64,000 bases of DNA from Microbacterium sp. BR1 (lineage in GTDB: Bacteria; Actinomycetota; Actinomycetes; Actinomycetales; Microbacteriaceae), in the NCBI RefSeq assembly GCF_002812725.1, contig NZ_NMUN01000004.1, positions 248,001-312,000 of the forward strand. Direction: 5' to 3'. This document shows, in pieces, positions 55,979 through 64,000 of the stretch. The position numbers and the translations under genes are program-made. The notes beneath the pieces are model-generated. The model was not told the DNA's origin. It saw only the letters and a list, made by a program, of their open reading frames with translations, and ran no database searches. How positions within the stretch are numbered: the stretch's first letter is position 1; each line of letters starts with the position of its first letter.

Positions 55979-58705
55979 TCAGCTTTCGCCGCCGGCGTTC
56001 CCGCTCGTTCCCGCGGTCACGTCGAACAGACGGTACTTCTCGATCGCCTGGGCGACGAGCGACCGGTCGACCGCGCCCTGCTGCGCGAGCGCCTGGAGCG
56101 CCCGCACGACGATGGACGGACCGTCGATCTTGAAGAACCGGCGAGCGGCGGCACGCGTGTCCGAGAATCCGAAGCCATCCGCACCGAGGGTGTAGAAGTC
56201 GTGCTGCACCCACGGACGGATCTGGTCTTGCACGGCGTGCATGAAGTCGCTCACCGCGACGACCGGACCGGGCGCGCCGGCCAGCTTCTCGGTGATGTAC
56301 GCCGTCTTCGGCTCTTCGTCGGGGTGCAGGAAGTTGTGCTCGTCGGCGGCCAGGCCGTCGCGGCGCAACTCTGTCCACGACGTGACGGACCAGACATCCG
56401 CTGCCACGCCCCAGTCGTCGCGGAGCAGCTGCTGCGCCTCGATGGCCCACGGCACACCCACGCCCGAGGCGAGAAGCTGGGCGCGCGCGCCGTCGCCCTC
56501 ACCGGTCGAGATGCGGTGGATGCCTCGGACGATGCCGTCGACGTCGACACCCTCGGGCTCGGCGGGCTGCACGATCGGCTCGTTGTAGACCGTCAGGTAG
56601 TACATGACGTTCGGGTCGGGGTGCTGGCCGCCGTACATGCGCTCGATGCCCGAGCGCACGATGTGCGCAATCTCGTAGCCGTAGGCGGGGTCGTACGACA
56701 CCGTCGCGGGGTTCGTCGAGGCGAGCAGGTGCGAGTGGCCGTCGGCGTGCTGCAGGCCCTCACCCGTCAGCGTCGTGCGGCCGGCTGTCGCGCCGATGAC
56801 GAATCCGCGCGCCATCTGGTCGCCCGCGGCCCACTGGGCGTCGCCCGTGCGCTGGAAGCCGAACATCGAGTAGAAGACGTAGACCGGAATGAGTGGCTCG
56901 CCGTGCGTGGAGTACGACGTGCCGACGCCTGTGAACGCCGCGACGGCACCCGCCTCGTTGATGCCGACGTGGATGATCTGCCCTTGCGGGCTCTCCTTGT
57001 ACGCCAGGAGCAGCTCGCGGTCGACCGACGTGTAGTGCTGGCCGTTCGGGTTGTAGATCTTCGCGGTCGGGAAGAACGCGTCCATGCCGAACGTGCGGGC
57101 CTCGTCGGGGATGATCGGGACGATGCGGTGACCGAAGTCCTTCGCGCGCAGCAGGTCCTTCAGCAGGCGCACGAACGCCATCGTCGTGGCGACCTCTTGC
57201 GTGCCCGAACCCTTCTTGGGCATCGCGTAGGCGGAGTCGTCCGGCAGCGTCAGGCCGACGTGGGTCGTGCGACGCTCGGGCAGGAAGCCGCCGAGGTTGC
57301 GGCGGCGCTCGAGCAGGTACTGGATCGTCTCGTCCTTCTCGCCCGGGTTGTAGTACGGGGGCAGGTAGGGATTCTCTTCGAGTTGGCCGTCCGTGATCGG
57401 GATGTGCATGGCGTCGCGGAAGTGCTTGAGGTCCTCGAGCGTCATCTTCTTCATCTGATGCGTCGCGTTGCGGCCCTCGAAGTGCGGTCCGAGACCGTAG
57501 CCCTTGATCGTCTTCGCGATGATCACGGTCGGCTGACCCTTGTGCTCGACGGCGGCCTTGAACGCGGCGTACACCTTGCGGTAGTCGTGGCCGCCGCGCT
57601 TGAGGTTCCAGATCTGGTCGTCGCTGTAGTCCTTGACCAGCGCGAGCGCGCGCTCGTCACGGCCGAAGAAGTTCTCGCGCACGTAGGCGCCGTTCTCGGT
57701 CTTGTAGGTCTGGTAGTCGCCGTCGGGGGTGACGTTCATCAGGTTCAGGAGCGCGCCATCCGTGTCGCGCGAGAGCAGCTCGTCCCACTCGCGTCCCCAG
57801 ACGACCTTGATGACGTTCCAGCCGGCGCCGCGGAAGAAGCTCTCGAGCTCCTGGATGATCTTGCCGTTGCCGCGCACCGGACCATCGAGGCGCTGGAGGT
57901 TGGCGTTGACGATGAAGGTCAGGTTGTCGAGGCCCTCGTTCGCCGCGACCTGGAGCTGGCCGCGGCTCTCGACCTCGTCCATCTCGCCGTCGCCGAGGAA
58001 CGCCCAGACGTGGCCATCCGAGACATCCTTGATGCCGCGGTTGGTCAGGTACTTGTTCGTCATCGCCTGGTAGATCGCGTTGATCGGGCCGAGACCCATC
58101 GACACGGTCGGGAACTGCCAGAACTCGGGCATCAGGCGCGGGTGCGGGTACGACGGGATGCCGTTGGGCGCGGCGGACTTCTCCTGGCGGAAGCCGTCGA
58201 GCTGGGCCTCGGTCAGGCGACCCTCGAGGAAGGCGCGGGCGTAGGTGCCGGGCGAGGCGTGGCCCTGGATGAAGATCTGGTCGCCACCGGAGGGGTGGTC
58301 GTGGCCGCGGAAGAAGTGGTTGAACCCCACCTCGTACAGGGCGGCCGACGACGCGTATGTCGAGATGTGCCCGCCGACGCCGATGCCCGGGCGCTGCGCG
58401 CGGTGCACGGTGACCGCGGCGTTCCAGCGGATCCAGGCGCGGTAGCGGCGCTCGATCTCTTCGTCACCGGGGAACTCGGGCTCGTTCTCGGGCGCGATGG
58501 TGTTGATGTAGTCCGTCGTCGGCACCATGGGGACGCCCAGGTGCAGCTCGTGCGACTTCTTCAGAAGGCTGAGCATCACCTCGCGTCCGCGGCCGTGGCC
58601 CTTCGCGTCGACGAGCTGTTGCAGGGATTCCTGCCACTCGGAAGTCTCTTCTGGATCGCTGTCAGCGGCGTTCTGCGAGTAGGGATCCTGGTCGTGAACA
58701 GTCAC
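55979..58705 (-). CDS. aceE: Pyruvate dehydrogenase E1 component (homodimeric type)
   Basis: 908-residue thiamine diphosphate enzyme that decarboxylates pyruvate and acetylates the E2 lipoyl groups. [23 protein letters not shown] and the ThDP motif [13 protein letters not shown] ... NLQRLDG are present, followed by the transketolase-like pyrimidine and C-terminal domains ([22 protein letters not shown]). GTG 58705 has GAGAGG at good spacing. A minus-strand TAGGCT at 58799-58804 is the likely -10. Acetyl-CoA from this step feeds the fab genes downstream. Confidence 0.95.
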   Translation of the reverse strand: MTVHDQDPYSQNAADSDPEETSEWQESLQQLVDAKGHGRGREVMLSLLKKSHELHLGVPMVPTTDYINTIAPENEPEFPGDEEIERRYRAWIRWNAAVTVHRAQRPGIGVGGHISTYASSAALYEVGFNHFFRGHDHPSGGDQIFIQGHASPGTYARAFLEGRLTEAQLDGFRQEKSAAPNGIPSYPHPRLMPEFWQFPTVSMGLGPINAIYQAMTNKYLTNRGIKDVSDGHVWAFLGDGEMDEVESRGQLQVAANEGLDNLTFIVNANLQRLDGPVRGNGKIIQELESFFRGAGWNVIKVVWGREWDELLSRDTDGALLNLMNVTPDGDYQTYKTENGAYVRENFFGRDERALALVKDYSDDQIWNLKRGGHDYRKVYAAFKAAVEHKGQPTVIIAKTIKGYGLGPHFEGRNATHQMKKMTLEDLKHFRDAMHIPITDGQLEENPYLPPYYNPGEKDETIQYLLERRRNLGGFLPERRTTHVGLTLPDDSAYAMPKKGSGTQEVATTMAFVRLLKDLLRAKDFGHRIVPIIPDEARTFGMDAFFPTAKIYNPNGQHYTSVDRELLLAYKESPQGQIIHVGINEAGAVAAFTGVGTSYSTHGEPLIPVYVFYSMFGFQRTGDAQWAAGDQMARGFVIGATAGRTTLTGEGLQHADGHSHLLASTNPATVSYDPAYGYEIAHIVRSGIERMYGGQHPDPNVMYYLTVYNEPIVQPAEPEGVDVDGIVRGIHRISTGEGDGARAQLLASGVGVPWAIEAQQLLRDDWGVAADVWSVTSWTELRRDGLAADEHNFLHPDEEPKTAYITEKLAGAPGPVVAVSDFMHAVQDQIRPWVQHDFYTLGADGFGFSDTRAAARRFFKIDGPSIVVRALQALAQQGAVDRSLVAQAIEKYRLFDVTAGTSGNAGGES

Positions 58706-58723
58706 ACGTGACCTCTCTTCGTG

Positions 58724-58740
58724 CCGGCAGATCGTGCCGG
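58724..58740. promoter_or_regulatory. Small palindrome in the aceE leader
   Basis: CCGGCA, 5 bases, TGCCGG, between the likely -10 and the aceE start; possible operator or hairpin. Confidence 0.3.
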
Positions 58741-58798
58741 GGGAGTCTTGGCAGCGGCGTCTCGGCTTGTGGGCCGGGCGGGAACGCACACCTCTCTC

Positions 58799-58804
58799 AG
58801 CCTA
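58799..58804 (-). promoter_or_regulatory. Likely -10 (TAGGCT) of the aceE-fab operon
   Basis: Minus-strand TAGGCT about 94 bases before the aceE start, giving a leader of roughly 87 bases, unlike the leaderless genes nearby. Confidence 0.5.
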
Positions 58805-58857
58805 GTCAGTTCCGGGCATTCCGCGCCCGTCCGGACTGAGCCGGTGCGCGGCGATGG

Positions 58858-58863
58858 CAGGAT
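58858..58863 (+). promoter_or_regulatory. -10 element (CAGGAT) of ahpE
   Basis: CAGGAT, 6 bases, ATG 58870; leaderless spacing. Confidence 0.45.
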
Positions 58864-58869
58864 GTCGGC

Positions 58870-59331
58870 ATGACCCTCGAGATCGGTGACCAGGCCCCGG
58901 ACTTCACGCTCCTGACGCAGGCGGGCGAGCCGCTCACGCTCAGCGATGTCTGGCGGGACTCGCCCGTCGTGCTCGTCTTCTTCCCCCTCGCGTTCTCGGG
59001 ACGGTGCCAGGGCGAGCTGTGCGAGATCCGCGACAACATCGCGGTCTTCGAGGATGCTTTGGTGCGCGTCGTCGGCATCTCGGTCGACAGTCACCACGCG
59101 TTGCGGGCCTGGGCCGAGCAGCAGGGTTACGGGTTCGACCTGGTGTCCGACTTCTGGCCGCACGGCGAGGTCGCGCGGGCCTACGAGGTGTTCCTGGCCG
59201 ACCGGGGGGTCGCGACGCGCGCGAGCTTCTTGATCGACACGGAGGGCGTCGTCCGCTGGTCGGTCGTGAACGACCCGACGAGCCCGCGGCCGCTGTCGGC
59301 CTATCGCGAGGCCTTGGCCGCGTTCGCGTGA
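58870..59331 (+). CDS. ahpE: Peroxiredoxin, AhpE-like
   Basis: 153-residue peroxiredoxin. The peroxidatic cysteine is in FFPLAFSGRCQGELCEIRD (the first cysteine, near residue 45), with a second cysteine four residues later; the PLAFxGxCxGEL pattern is AhpE-like. It reduces peroxides and peroxynitrite. It is divergent from aceE and followed by three 10-bp repeats and the IS element. Confidence 0.9.
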   Translation: MTLEIGDQAPDFTLLTQAGEPLTLSDVWRDSPVVLVFFPLAFSGRCQGELCEIRDNIAVFEDALVRVVGISVDSHHALRAWAEQQGYGFDLVSDFWPHGEVARAYEVFLADRGVATRASFLIDTEGVVRWSVVNDPTSPRPLSAYREALAAFA

Positions 59332-59338
59332 GCGTCGT

Positions 59339-59368
59339 TCGGGCTCGGTCGGGCTCGTTCGGGCTCGA
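59339..59368. repeat. Three 10-bp tandem repeats after ahpE
   Basis: TCGGGCTCGN repeated three times, ending 4 bases before the CTAG that borders the IS element. Confidence 0.8.
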
Positions 59369-59376
59369 TCTTCTAG

Positions 59377-59390
59377 GTGCGTGGGTCAGA
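59377..59390 (+). repeat. IS left terminal inverted repeat
   Basis: GTGCGTGGGTCAGA, preceded by CTAG. Confidence 0.8.
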
Positions 59391-59453
59391 TCCTTCCGTT
59401 AACGCGCCGGGGTGAATCCGGTGGATAGCGCGGGGTGCTGGGAGAATCGATTC

Positions 59454-60923
59454 ATGACGGTGACTGCCAGCCTGGAGGGTCTGTTCGAGGTCGAGCCGGG
59501 TGAGGCGCGGGCGCCGGGATCGGCTGCACCGGCGGGTGCGGGCAAGACGTTCCGTGGGTATGACCAGGGGCAGTGTTTCCTGCTCCCGCCGAGTCTGGAT
59601 GACTGGCTGGACGAGGATGATGAGGCCCGGTTCATCTCCGAGGTCGTCGAAGAGCTCTTGGATCTGACGCCGGTCTACGCGTCGTACGCGTCCGCCTCGG
59701 GTGCGCCTCCGTATGACCCGCGGATGATGTTGAAGCTGCTGCTGTTCGCGTACGCGACGGGCGTGACCTCGTCTCGTGAGTTGGAGCGGCGCTGCAAGCG
59801 CGATATCGCCTTCCGGTGGCTGTCGGGCAACCAGGCGCCCGACTACCGGTCGCTGGCCCGGTTTCGTCGGCGTCACCTGGATGCCCTGCCGGGGTTGTTC
59901 CTGCAGGTGCTGCGGGTCTGCGCGGAGGCGGGGCTGGTGCGGTTGGGGCGGGTCGCGCTGGATGGCACGAAGCTGGCTGCGAACGCGTCGCGGCATAAGG
60001 CGATGAGCTATGACCGGATCGTGCCGAAGATCGATCAGCTCCAAGCCGAGGTCGCTGCGCTGCTCGCCGAGGCGGAGGCGGTCGATGAGGCCGAGGATCA
60101 GCAGTTCGGCCAGGACCGGCGCGGGGACGAGGTCGCCCCGGAGCTGGCCCGCCGTGAGGGGCGCCTGGCAAAACTACGTGCCGCGAAGGACGCGATCGAG
60201 GCCGACGCCGCCGAGAAGGCGGCAGCCGTGGCGCGGAAGAAGGCCGACGCCGCCGGTCAGCCCCCTGAGCAGGCCGACGCGGCCGTCGCGACTGCGGTGG
60301 ACACGGCGGCGCCGAAGCCGAAAGCGCAACGCAATTTCACCGATCCTGAGGCGCGGATGATGAAGACGGTCCGCGGCTTCGATTACGCGTTCAACGCGCA
60401 GGCCGTTGTCGATGAGGGCCACCAGATCGTGTTGAGCGCCGAGGTCACCCAGCAGGCCACCGATATCCAGCAGTTCGTCCCGATGGCCGAGCAGACCCTA
60501 CGGAACCTCGACGCGGCAGGAATCGAGCGTTCCCCAGAGGTCGTCCTCGCTGACGCGGGCTACTGCTCGGAAGCCAACCTCGAAGCCGCCGACGATCTGG
60601 ACGCACAGGTGTTGATCGCGACGGGACGGCAACGTCACGGCGAGAGCTTCCCTACCGCCGGCGCCCCGGACCCGGCCCCAGAGGACGCGAGCCGGCGGGA
60701 GCGGATGGCGCACGCGCTGCGCACCGAGCAGGGCCGCACCGACTACGCGCGCCGCAAAGCCATCGTTGAACCCGCGTTCGGGCAGATGAAGACCCGGCAA
60801 AACGCCGGACAGCTCCGGCTACGCGGACTCGCCGGCGCCCAAGGCGAATGGCTACTCCACACGATCTGCCACAACCTCCGCAAGCTCCGCGTCGCTACAG
60901 CCGCCGGGCTGGCGCCCGCATAG
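59454..60923 (+). CDS. IS1182 family transposase
   Basis: 489-residue transposase with an N-terminal DUF772 domain (YDPRMMLKLLLFAYATGVTSSRELERRCKRDIAFRWLSGNQAPDYRSLARFRRRHL) and a DDE catalytic domain: first Asp probably in VALDGTKLAANAS, second in VVLADAGYCSEANLEA and Glu in KAIVEPAFGQMKTRQN. A charged, alanine-rich coiled region separates the first two. ATG 59454 follows GGGAG. The ORF is intact, so the element may be active. Confidence 0.93.
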   Translation: MTVTASLEGLFEVEPGEARAPGSAAPAGAGKTFRGYDQGQCFLLPPSLDDWLDEDDEARFISEVVEELLDLTPVYASYASASGAPPYDPRMMLKLLLFAYATGVTSSRELERRCKRDIAFRWLSGNQAPDYRSLARFRRRHLDALPGLFLQVLRVCAEAGLVRLGRVALDGTKLAANASRHKAMSYDRIVPKIDQLQAEVAALLAEAEAVDEAEDQQFGQDRRGDEVAPELARREGRLAKLRAAKDAIEADAAEKAAAVARKKADAAGQPPEQADAAVATAVDTAAPKPKAQRNFTDPEARMMKTVRGFDYAFNAQAVVDEGHQIVLSAEVTQQATDIQQFVPMAEQTLRNLDAAGIERSPEVVLADAGYCSEANLEAADDLDAQVLIATGRQRHGESFPTAGAPDPAPEDASRRERMAHALRTEQGRTDYARRKAIVEPAFGQMKTRQNAGQLRLRGLAGAQGEWLLHTICHNLRKLRVATAAGLAPA

Positions 60924-61086
60924 GCCTCCCCAGGGGTCCCTGGGCGTCACAGCACGCACCGACAGTCGCCACGAGCCCCTCGCCGTGCGATCCCGCACGC
61001 TCTCACACCGCAACGGCCCGCCCGTTCCCGTTCGCGACCGTCAGCGCGCGATGCCAGAGTCAACGCCGCGCGCCACGCCACCCGAT

Positions 61087-61100
61087 TCTGACCCGCGCAC
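61087..61100 (-). repeat. IS right terminal inverted repeat
   Basis: TCTGACCCGCGCAC, followed by CTAG. The 160 bases between the transposase stop and this end hold no other gene. Confidence 0.8.
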
Positions 61101-61101
61101 C

Positions 61102-61107
61102 TAGACT
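61102..61107 (+). promoter_or_regulatory. -10 element (TAGACT) of tRNA-Val at the IS junction
   Basis: TAGACT starts inside the CTAG at the IS right border and ends 8 bases before the tRNA. Any -35 must now come from IS sequence; none is obvious. Confidence 0.5.
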
Positions 61108-61115
61108 GGCCCCAA

Positions 61116-61188
61116 GGGCCTTTAGCTCAGCTGGTAGAGCGCCACGTTTACACCGTGGATGTCGTCGGTTCGATCCCGGCAGGGCCCA
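61116..61188 (+). tRNA. tRNA-Val (anticodon TAC)
   Basis: 73-base cloverleaf: acceptor GGGCCTT with AGGGCCC, anticodon stem CCACG/CGTGG with loop TTTACAC, T arm GTCGG TTCGATC CCGGC. CCA is not encoded. Confidence 0.95.
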
Positions 61189-61322
61189 CACCGCGTCCGA
61201 TGTTCACGCCGCGACTGATCGGCGCGAGCATCTTCGCCTGCTGGCGGCCGTGCCTCGAAGGACATCGCCCAGATCGATACCGCCTTCGGACATGACCGCT
61301 GGTGCCGGAGGTCCGCGCCCGC

Positions 61323-61328
61323 CAGGAT
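61323..61328 (+). promoter_or_regulatory. -10 element (CAGGAT) of the ABC exporter operon
   Basis: CAGGAT, 6 bases, ATG 61335. Confidence 0.45.
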
Positions 61329-61334
61329 GGGGGT

Positions 61335-62276
61335 ATGCCCTCTGACACCGCGCGCACGACGTCGCCCGCGATCGAGGTCGCGGGGCTCACGAAGCGTTAC
61401 AAGGACGTCGTCGCGGTCGACGACATCTCGTTCGAGGTGGCCGTCGGCGGGGTCTTCGCGTTCGTCGGGACGAACGGCGCGGGCAAGTCCACGACGATCG
61501 GATGCGTCACCACCGCGCTGCCCTTCGATGCGGGCAGCGTCCGGGTCGCGGGCCACGACGTCCGTCGCGAAGGCGAGGACGTGCGTCGTCGCATCGGGGT
61601 CGTCTTCCAGGAGTCGTTGCTCGACGAGGCGCTGACGGTGCGCGAGAACCTCCGCATGCGCGGGCGGTTCTACACGGCGGATCGCACGGCCGTGGCGTCC
61701 CGCATCGAAGAGCTGACCGAGCTCATCCAGCTGGGCGACTTCGTCGATCGTCGTTACGGGAAGCTCTCCGGCGGACAGAAGCGGCGCGTCGACATCGCCC
61801 GCGCACTGCTCCCGGGGCCGAGCATCCTGTTCCTGGACGAACCCACCGCGGGCCTGGACCCGGCGAGTCGCGCGACGGTCTGGTCGACGATCCACACGCT
61901 GACGAACGCGGGCGGCCTCACGGTGTTTCTGACGACCCACTACATGGAGGAGACCGAGGAGGCGGGGCGCGTCTGCATCATCGACCGCGGCCGCATCATC
62001 GCGGAGGGGAGCCCCGCCGAGCTGCGCGCGCGGCACAGCCGAAGCATCCTCACGATCACGACACGGGATCCCGCCGCGCTCGCGACCCTCGTCGCGGCGA
62101 GAGGACTGACCGCCGACGGCGACGGGGCTGTCGTGACGATCGCTGTCGAGAGCGCGGACGCGGCGCGGAGCCTGCTCGCCGCGCACGGCGACGACGTGCT
62201 CGACTTCGAGTTCCGGCACGGCAGCATGGACGACGTCTTTCTCGCCCTCACCGCGAACGAACGGACGGAGACCTGA
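61335..62276 (+). CDS. ABC exporter ATP-binding protein (DrrA-like)
   Basis: 313-residue ATPase of the drug or polyketide export type: Walker A GTNGAGKST, Q-loop VVFQESLLDEALTV, signature LSGGQKRRVDIARAL, Walker B ILFLDEPTAGLD and H-loop TTHYMEE. The C-terminal 90 residues form the extra domain seen in DrrA-like proteins. It pairs with the permease that overlaps its stop. The substrate is unknown. Confidence 0.9.
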   Translation: MPSDTARTTSPAIEVAGLTKRYKDVVAVDDISFEVAVGGVFAFVGTNGAGKSTTIGCVTTALPFDAGSVRVAGHDVRREGEDVRRRIGVVFQESLLDEALTVRENLRMRGRFYTADRTAVASRIEELTELIQLGDFVDRRYGKLSGGQKRRVDIARALLPGPSILFLDEPTAGLDPASRATVWSTIHTLTNAGGLTVFLTTHYMEETEEAGRVCIIDRGRIIAEGSPAELRARHSRSILTITTRDPAALATLVAARGLTADGDGAVVTIAVESADAARSLLAAHGDDVLDFEFRHGSMDDVFLALTANERTET

Positions 62277-63154
62277 TGGGCGTCGTGCTCGGGATCGTGG
62301 CCCGCAACCTGCGGCTGTTCTTCCGCGATCGCATGAACGTCTTCTTCTCGCTCCTGGCCGCGATCATCCTCTTCGCGCTGTACACGCTGTTTCTCGGCAA
62401 CCTGCAGAGCGCCTCGCTCGAGACGTCGTTCCCCAATGCCACCAGCGCCGAACTGAAGGCGTTCGTCGACACCTGGATGTTCGCGGGGATCGTCGGCATC
62501 ACGTCGATCACGACGGGTCTCGGTGCGCTGGGCGTGCTCGTGGAGGACGGTGCGTCCGGCCGATTCCGCGACTTCCTGGTGTCGCCCATCCGTCGCGGGC
62601 AGCTCGTGCTCGGCTACCTCCTGGCGGCGCTGATCATCTCGCTCGTGATGACCCTGGTGGTGCTCGTCGCCAGTCTCGCGTACATGTTCTTCGTGAGCGG
62701 CGTGACCCTGCCCCTGCCCTCCCTCCTGCTCGTGCTGGCCTACATCGCCCTGTCGGCCGCCGCGTTCACGGCGCTCTCGGCGTTCATCGCGTCGTTCATC
62801 TCCACGGTCGCGTCATTCGCGGCGCTGTCTACCATCGTCGGCACGATCCTCGGCTTCATAGCCGGTGCCTACCTCCCGGTCGGGGTGCTGCCGGAGGGCG
62901 TGCGGGTCGTCGTGAACGCCCTGCCCTTCGCACAGTCGGCGATGCTCCTCAGGCAGGAGCTCACGGCGGGCACGCTCGCGACCCTCACGGGAGGGCAGCC
63001 CGAGGCGGAGGAGTTCCTGCGCGAGTTCTACGGGATCGACCTGGTCGTCGGTGACTGGACCGTGCCCACGGGGTACGTCGTCGCGATCCTCGCCGCGATG
63101 GTCGTGGTGTTCTTCGCCCTCGCGTCGGCGCGGATCCGGGCCCGCATCGTCTGA
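62276..63154 (+). CDS. ABC-2 type permease
   Basis: 292-residue membrane protein with six hydrophobic segments: one after the basic N-terminus (MNVFFSLLAAIILFALYTLFL), four in the middle and one at the C-terminus, plus an extracytoplasmic loop at about 45-65 and a longer one before the last helix. This is the ABC2_membrane layout of DrrB-like exporters. ATG 62276 overlaps the ATPase stop (TGATG). Confidence 0.88.
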   Translation: MGVVLGIVARNLRLFFRDRMNVFFSLLAAIILFALYTLFLGNLQSASLETSFPNATSAELKAFVDTWMFAGIVGITSITTGLGALGVLVEDGASGRFRDFLVSPIRRGQLVLGYLLAALIISLVMTLVVLVASLAYMFFVSGVTLPLPSLLLVLAYIALSAAAFTALSAFIASFISTVASFAALSTIVGTILGFIAGAYLPVGVLPEGVRVVVNALPFAQSAMLLRQELTAGTLATLTGGQPEAEEFLREFYGIDLVVGDWTVPTGYVVAILAAMVVVFFALASARIRARIV

Positions 63155-63226
63155 GACGGTGCCCTCGGTTGTTGATCGGCCGTGGATTGCCGGTGCTGCG
63201 GTCGGTCATGCTGTGTGGCGCTCTGG

Positions 63227-63308
63227 GCCGTCCGCACGATCGAATGTGCGACGCGCCGCGCGTCGCACATCCTGTTCCGTGTGTCGGTCTTCGGGTCGTG
63301 CGGACGGC
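63227..63308. repeat. Nested perfect inverted repeats (82 bp)
   Basis: The outer arms GCCGTCCGCACGA (63227-63239) and TCGTGCGGACGGC (63296-63308) are perfect complements. Inside, ATGTGCGACGCG (63244-63255) and CGCGTCGCACAT (63259-63270) form a second perfect 12-bp stem with a 3-base loop. The 231-base gap holding them (63155-63385) has no gene. There is no U tract. Confidence 0.85.
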
Positions 63309-63373
63309 ACGCGCGATGCGCGCGGTGGCCGAGGCGAAAACGACCACCCGTCGGGGCGAGGCGCCCGCCGGGA

Positions 63374-63379
63374 TAGGCT
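63374..63379 (+). promoter_or_regulatory. -10 element (TAGGCT) of the zinc-ribbon gene
   Basis: TAGGCT, 6 bases, GTG 63386. Confidence 0.6.
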
Positions 63380-63385
63380 GGACGA

Positions 63386-64000
63386 GTGAATGCGAGCCCG
63401 ACAGACCAGCGTCGATTGCTGGAGATCGCCGAGCTCGACGCGCAGCTGAGCGCGTCCAAAGCCCTGCGCCAGAACCCCCCGCAAGCCGCGCGTGTGAAGG
63501 AACTCCTCACCGCGCGCCAAGCGCTCTCGCACGAGTTGTCGCGACGCCAGGGCGTGCGCGACGACCTGCAGCTCGAGATCTCTCGCGTCGAGTCCGACGT
63601 GAAGGTCGTCGAGGCGCGCCGCAAGCGCGACGAAGAGCTGTTGCAGAAGGTTTCGAATCCGAAGGACGCCGCGGGGCTCGAGCACGAGCTCGCCTCGCTC
63701 GCGCGACGCCAGGGCGACCTCGAGGATGCCGAGCTCGAGCTGATGGAGAAGCTCGAGCAGGCCGAGGCATCCGTCACCGAGCAGGAGCGCCTCGTCGCCG
63801 CGACGAACGAAGAGGGCACGCGACTCTCGAACGAAGCCAAGGCGGTCGTCGCCGACGAGACCGCCCGTGCCGAGCGGCTGACGCGTGACCGCGCGGCCAT
63901 CATCGGGACCGTCCCACCCGAGCTCTTCGCCCTGTACGAGCGACTGACGACACGCAGCGCCGGGGCCGGTCTGCTGCGTGCATGCACCTGCGGTGGCTGC
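63386..64000 (+). CDS. Zinc-ribbon coiled-coil protein (CT398/DUF164-like), 3' truncated by window
   Basis: The visible 205 residues form a long coiled coil (about 5-165: LLEIAELDAQLSASKALRQ ... LEDAELELMEKLEQAEASVTEQERLV) followed by PELFALYERLTTR and the first part of a C4 zinc ribbon (CTCGGC at the edge). This layout is typical of the conserved actinobacterial C4-type zinc-ribbon protein, proposed to bind nucleic acid and of unknown role. GTG 63386 fits a leaderless promoter. The gene runs off the window. Confidence 0.85.
   Translation, partial: MNASPTDQRRLLEIAELDAQLSASKALRQNPPQAARVKELLTARQALSHELSRRQGVRDDLQLEISRVESDVKVVEARRKRDEELLQKVSNPKDAAGLEHELASLARRQGDLEDAELELMEKLEQAEASVTEQERLVAATNEEGTRLSNEAKAVVADETARAERLTRDRAAIIGTVPPELFALYERLTTRSAGAGLLRACTCGGC

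Larger units (their letters stand above)
59377..61100 (+). mobile_element. IS1182-type insertion sequence, about 1.72 kb
   Basis: One transposase ORF lies between 14-bp terminal inverted repeats, GTGCGTGGGTCAGA (59377-59390) and TCTGACCCGCGCAC (61087-61100), which differ at one position. CTAG flanks both ends (59373-59376 and 61101-61104) and could be a 4-bp target duplication or part of the termini. The element looks complete. Its right end is 15 bases from tRNA-Val. Confidence 0.85.

Noticed and set aside
56201..58711. 836-codon open frame antisense to aceE
   Set aside because: It mirrors aceE, has low-complexity Val/Arg/Asp-rich composition typical of antisense frames in GC-rich DNA, and has no domain or start signal.
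59339..59368. 10-bp repeats next to the IS as a possible attachment site
   Set aside because: They lie on one side only, with no matching copy beyond the right end.

Overview
The window is GC-rich, densely packed actinobacterial chromosome, most likely from a Microbacterium-like member of the Microbacteriaceae. The reasons are gene content and order (hrcA-dnaJ-rsmE-HIT-phoH-ybeY-corC-era; recO-uppS; dusB-dgt-dnaG; aceE-fasR-fabD-fabH-acpP-fabF; a DUF3145 gene beside fabF), a DUF222/HNH protein, frequent GTG starts, and a conspicuous GCATCC/GGATGC word on both strands. Almost everything here is core genome. No phage, CRISPR array or recognisable defence island is visible; the only intact mobile element is one IS1182-type insertion sequence.

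Layout. 1-8 kb: end of pabB, leuS, comEA-comEC, holA. 8-14.3 kb (minus strand): rpsT, an alpha/beta hydrolase and a 1600-residue secreted nuclease/5'-nucleotidase. 14.4-25.5 kb: lepA, a DUF1990 gene, hemW, then the CIRCE-controlled hrcA-dnaJ operon running on into rsmE, and HIT-phoH-ybeY-corC-era. 25.6-31.7 kb: DUF222/HNH protein, lipoprotein, leuA behind a leucine leader peptide, TRIC channel, and a MarR/membrane-protein pair. 31.8-39.9 kb: recO-uppS, a DsbA-like protein, glutathione peroxidase, dusB-dgt-dnaG, ABC ATPase. 40-44.7 kb: tRNA-Asn, TauE, a decayed histidine kinase, def, DMT transporter, tRNA-Met. 44.7-50.2 kb: a small glycan cluster (polysaccharide pyruvyl transferase, HEAT protein, three glycosyltransferases). 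50.4-58.7 kb: DUF3145 and the pyruvate dehydrogenase/fatty acid synthesis block. 58.8-64 kb: ahpE, the IS element, tRNA-Val, an ABC exporter and a truncated zinc-ribbon gene.

The most striking observation is regulatory. At about nineteen operon heads on both strands, a TANNNT-like -10 hexamer lies exactly 6 or 7 bases before the start codon, usually with no Shine-Dalgarno sequence. This implies widespread leaderless mRNAs and was used here to choose several starts. The leuA leader peptide ([17 protein letters not shown]) follows the same rule.

Several genes look broken. A histidine kinase has an in-frame TGA in its membrane domain and has lost the G1-box aspartate. A membrane protein has a frameshift near its C-terminus. 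A HEAT-repeat/glycosyltransferase pair looks like one protein split at a G tract. The IS element sits inside the -10 region of the tRNA-Val promoter. I found no clearly new multi-gene system; the best candidates for follow-up are the leaderless promoter architecture, the split HEAT-glycosyltransferase and the structured intergenic repeats.
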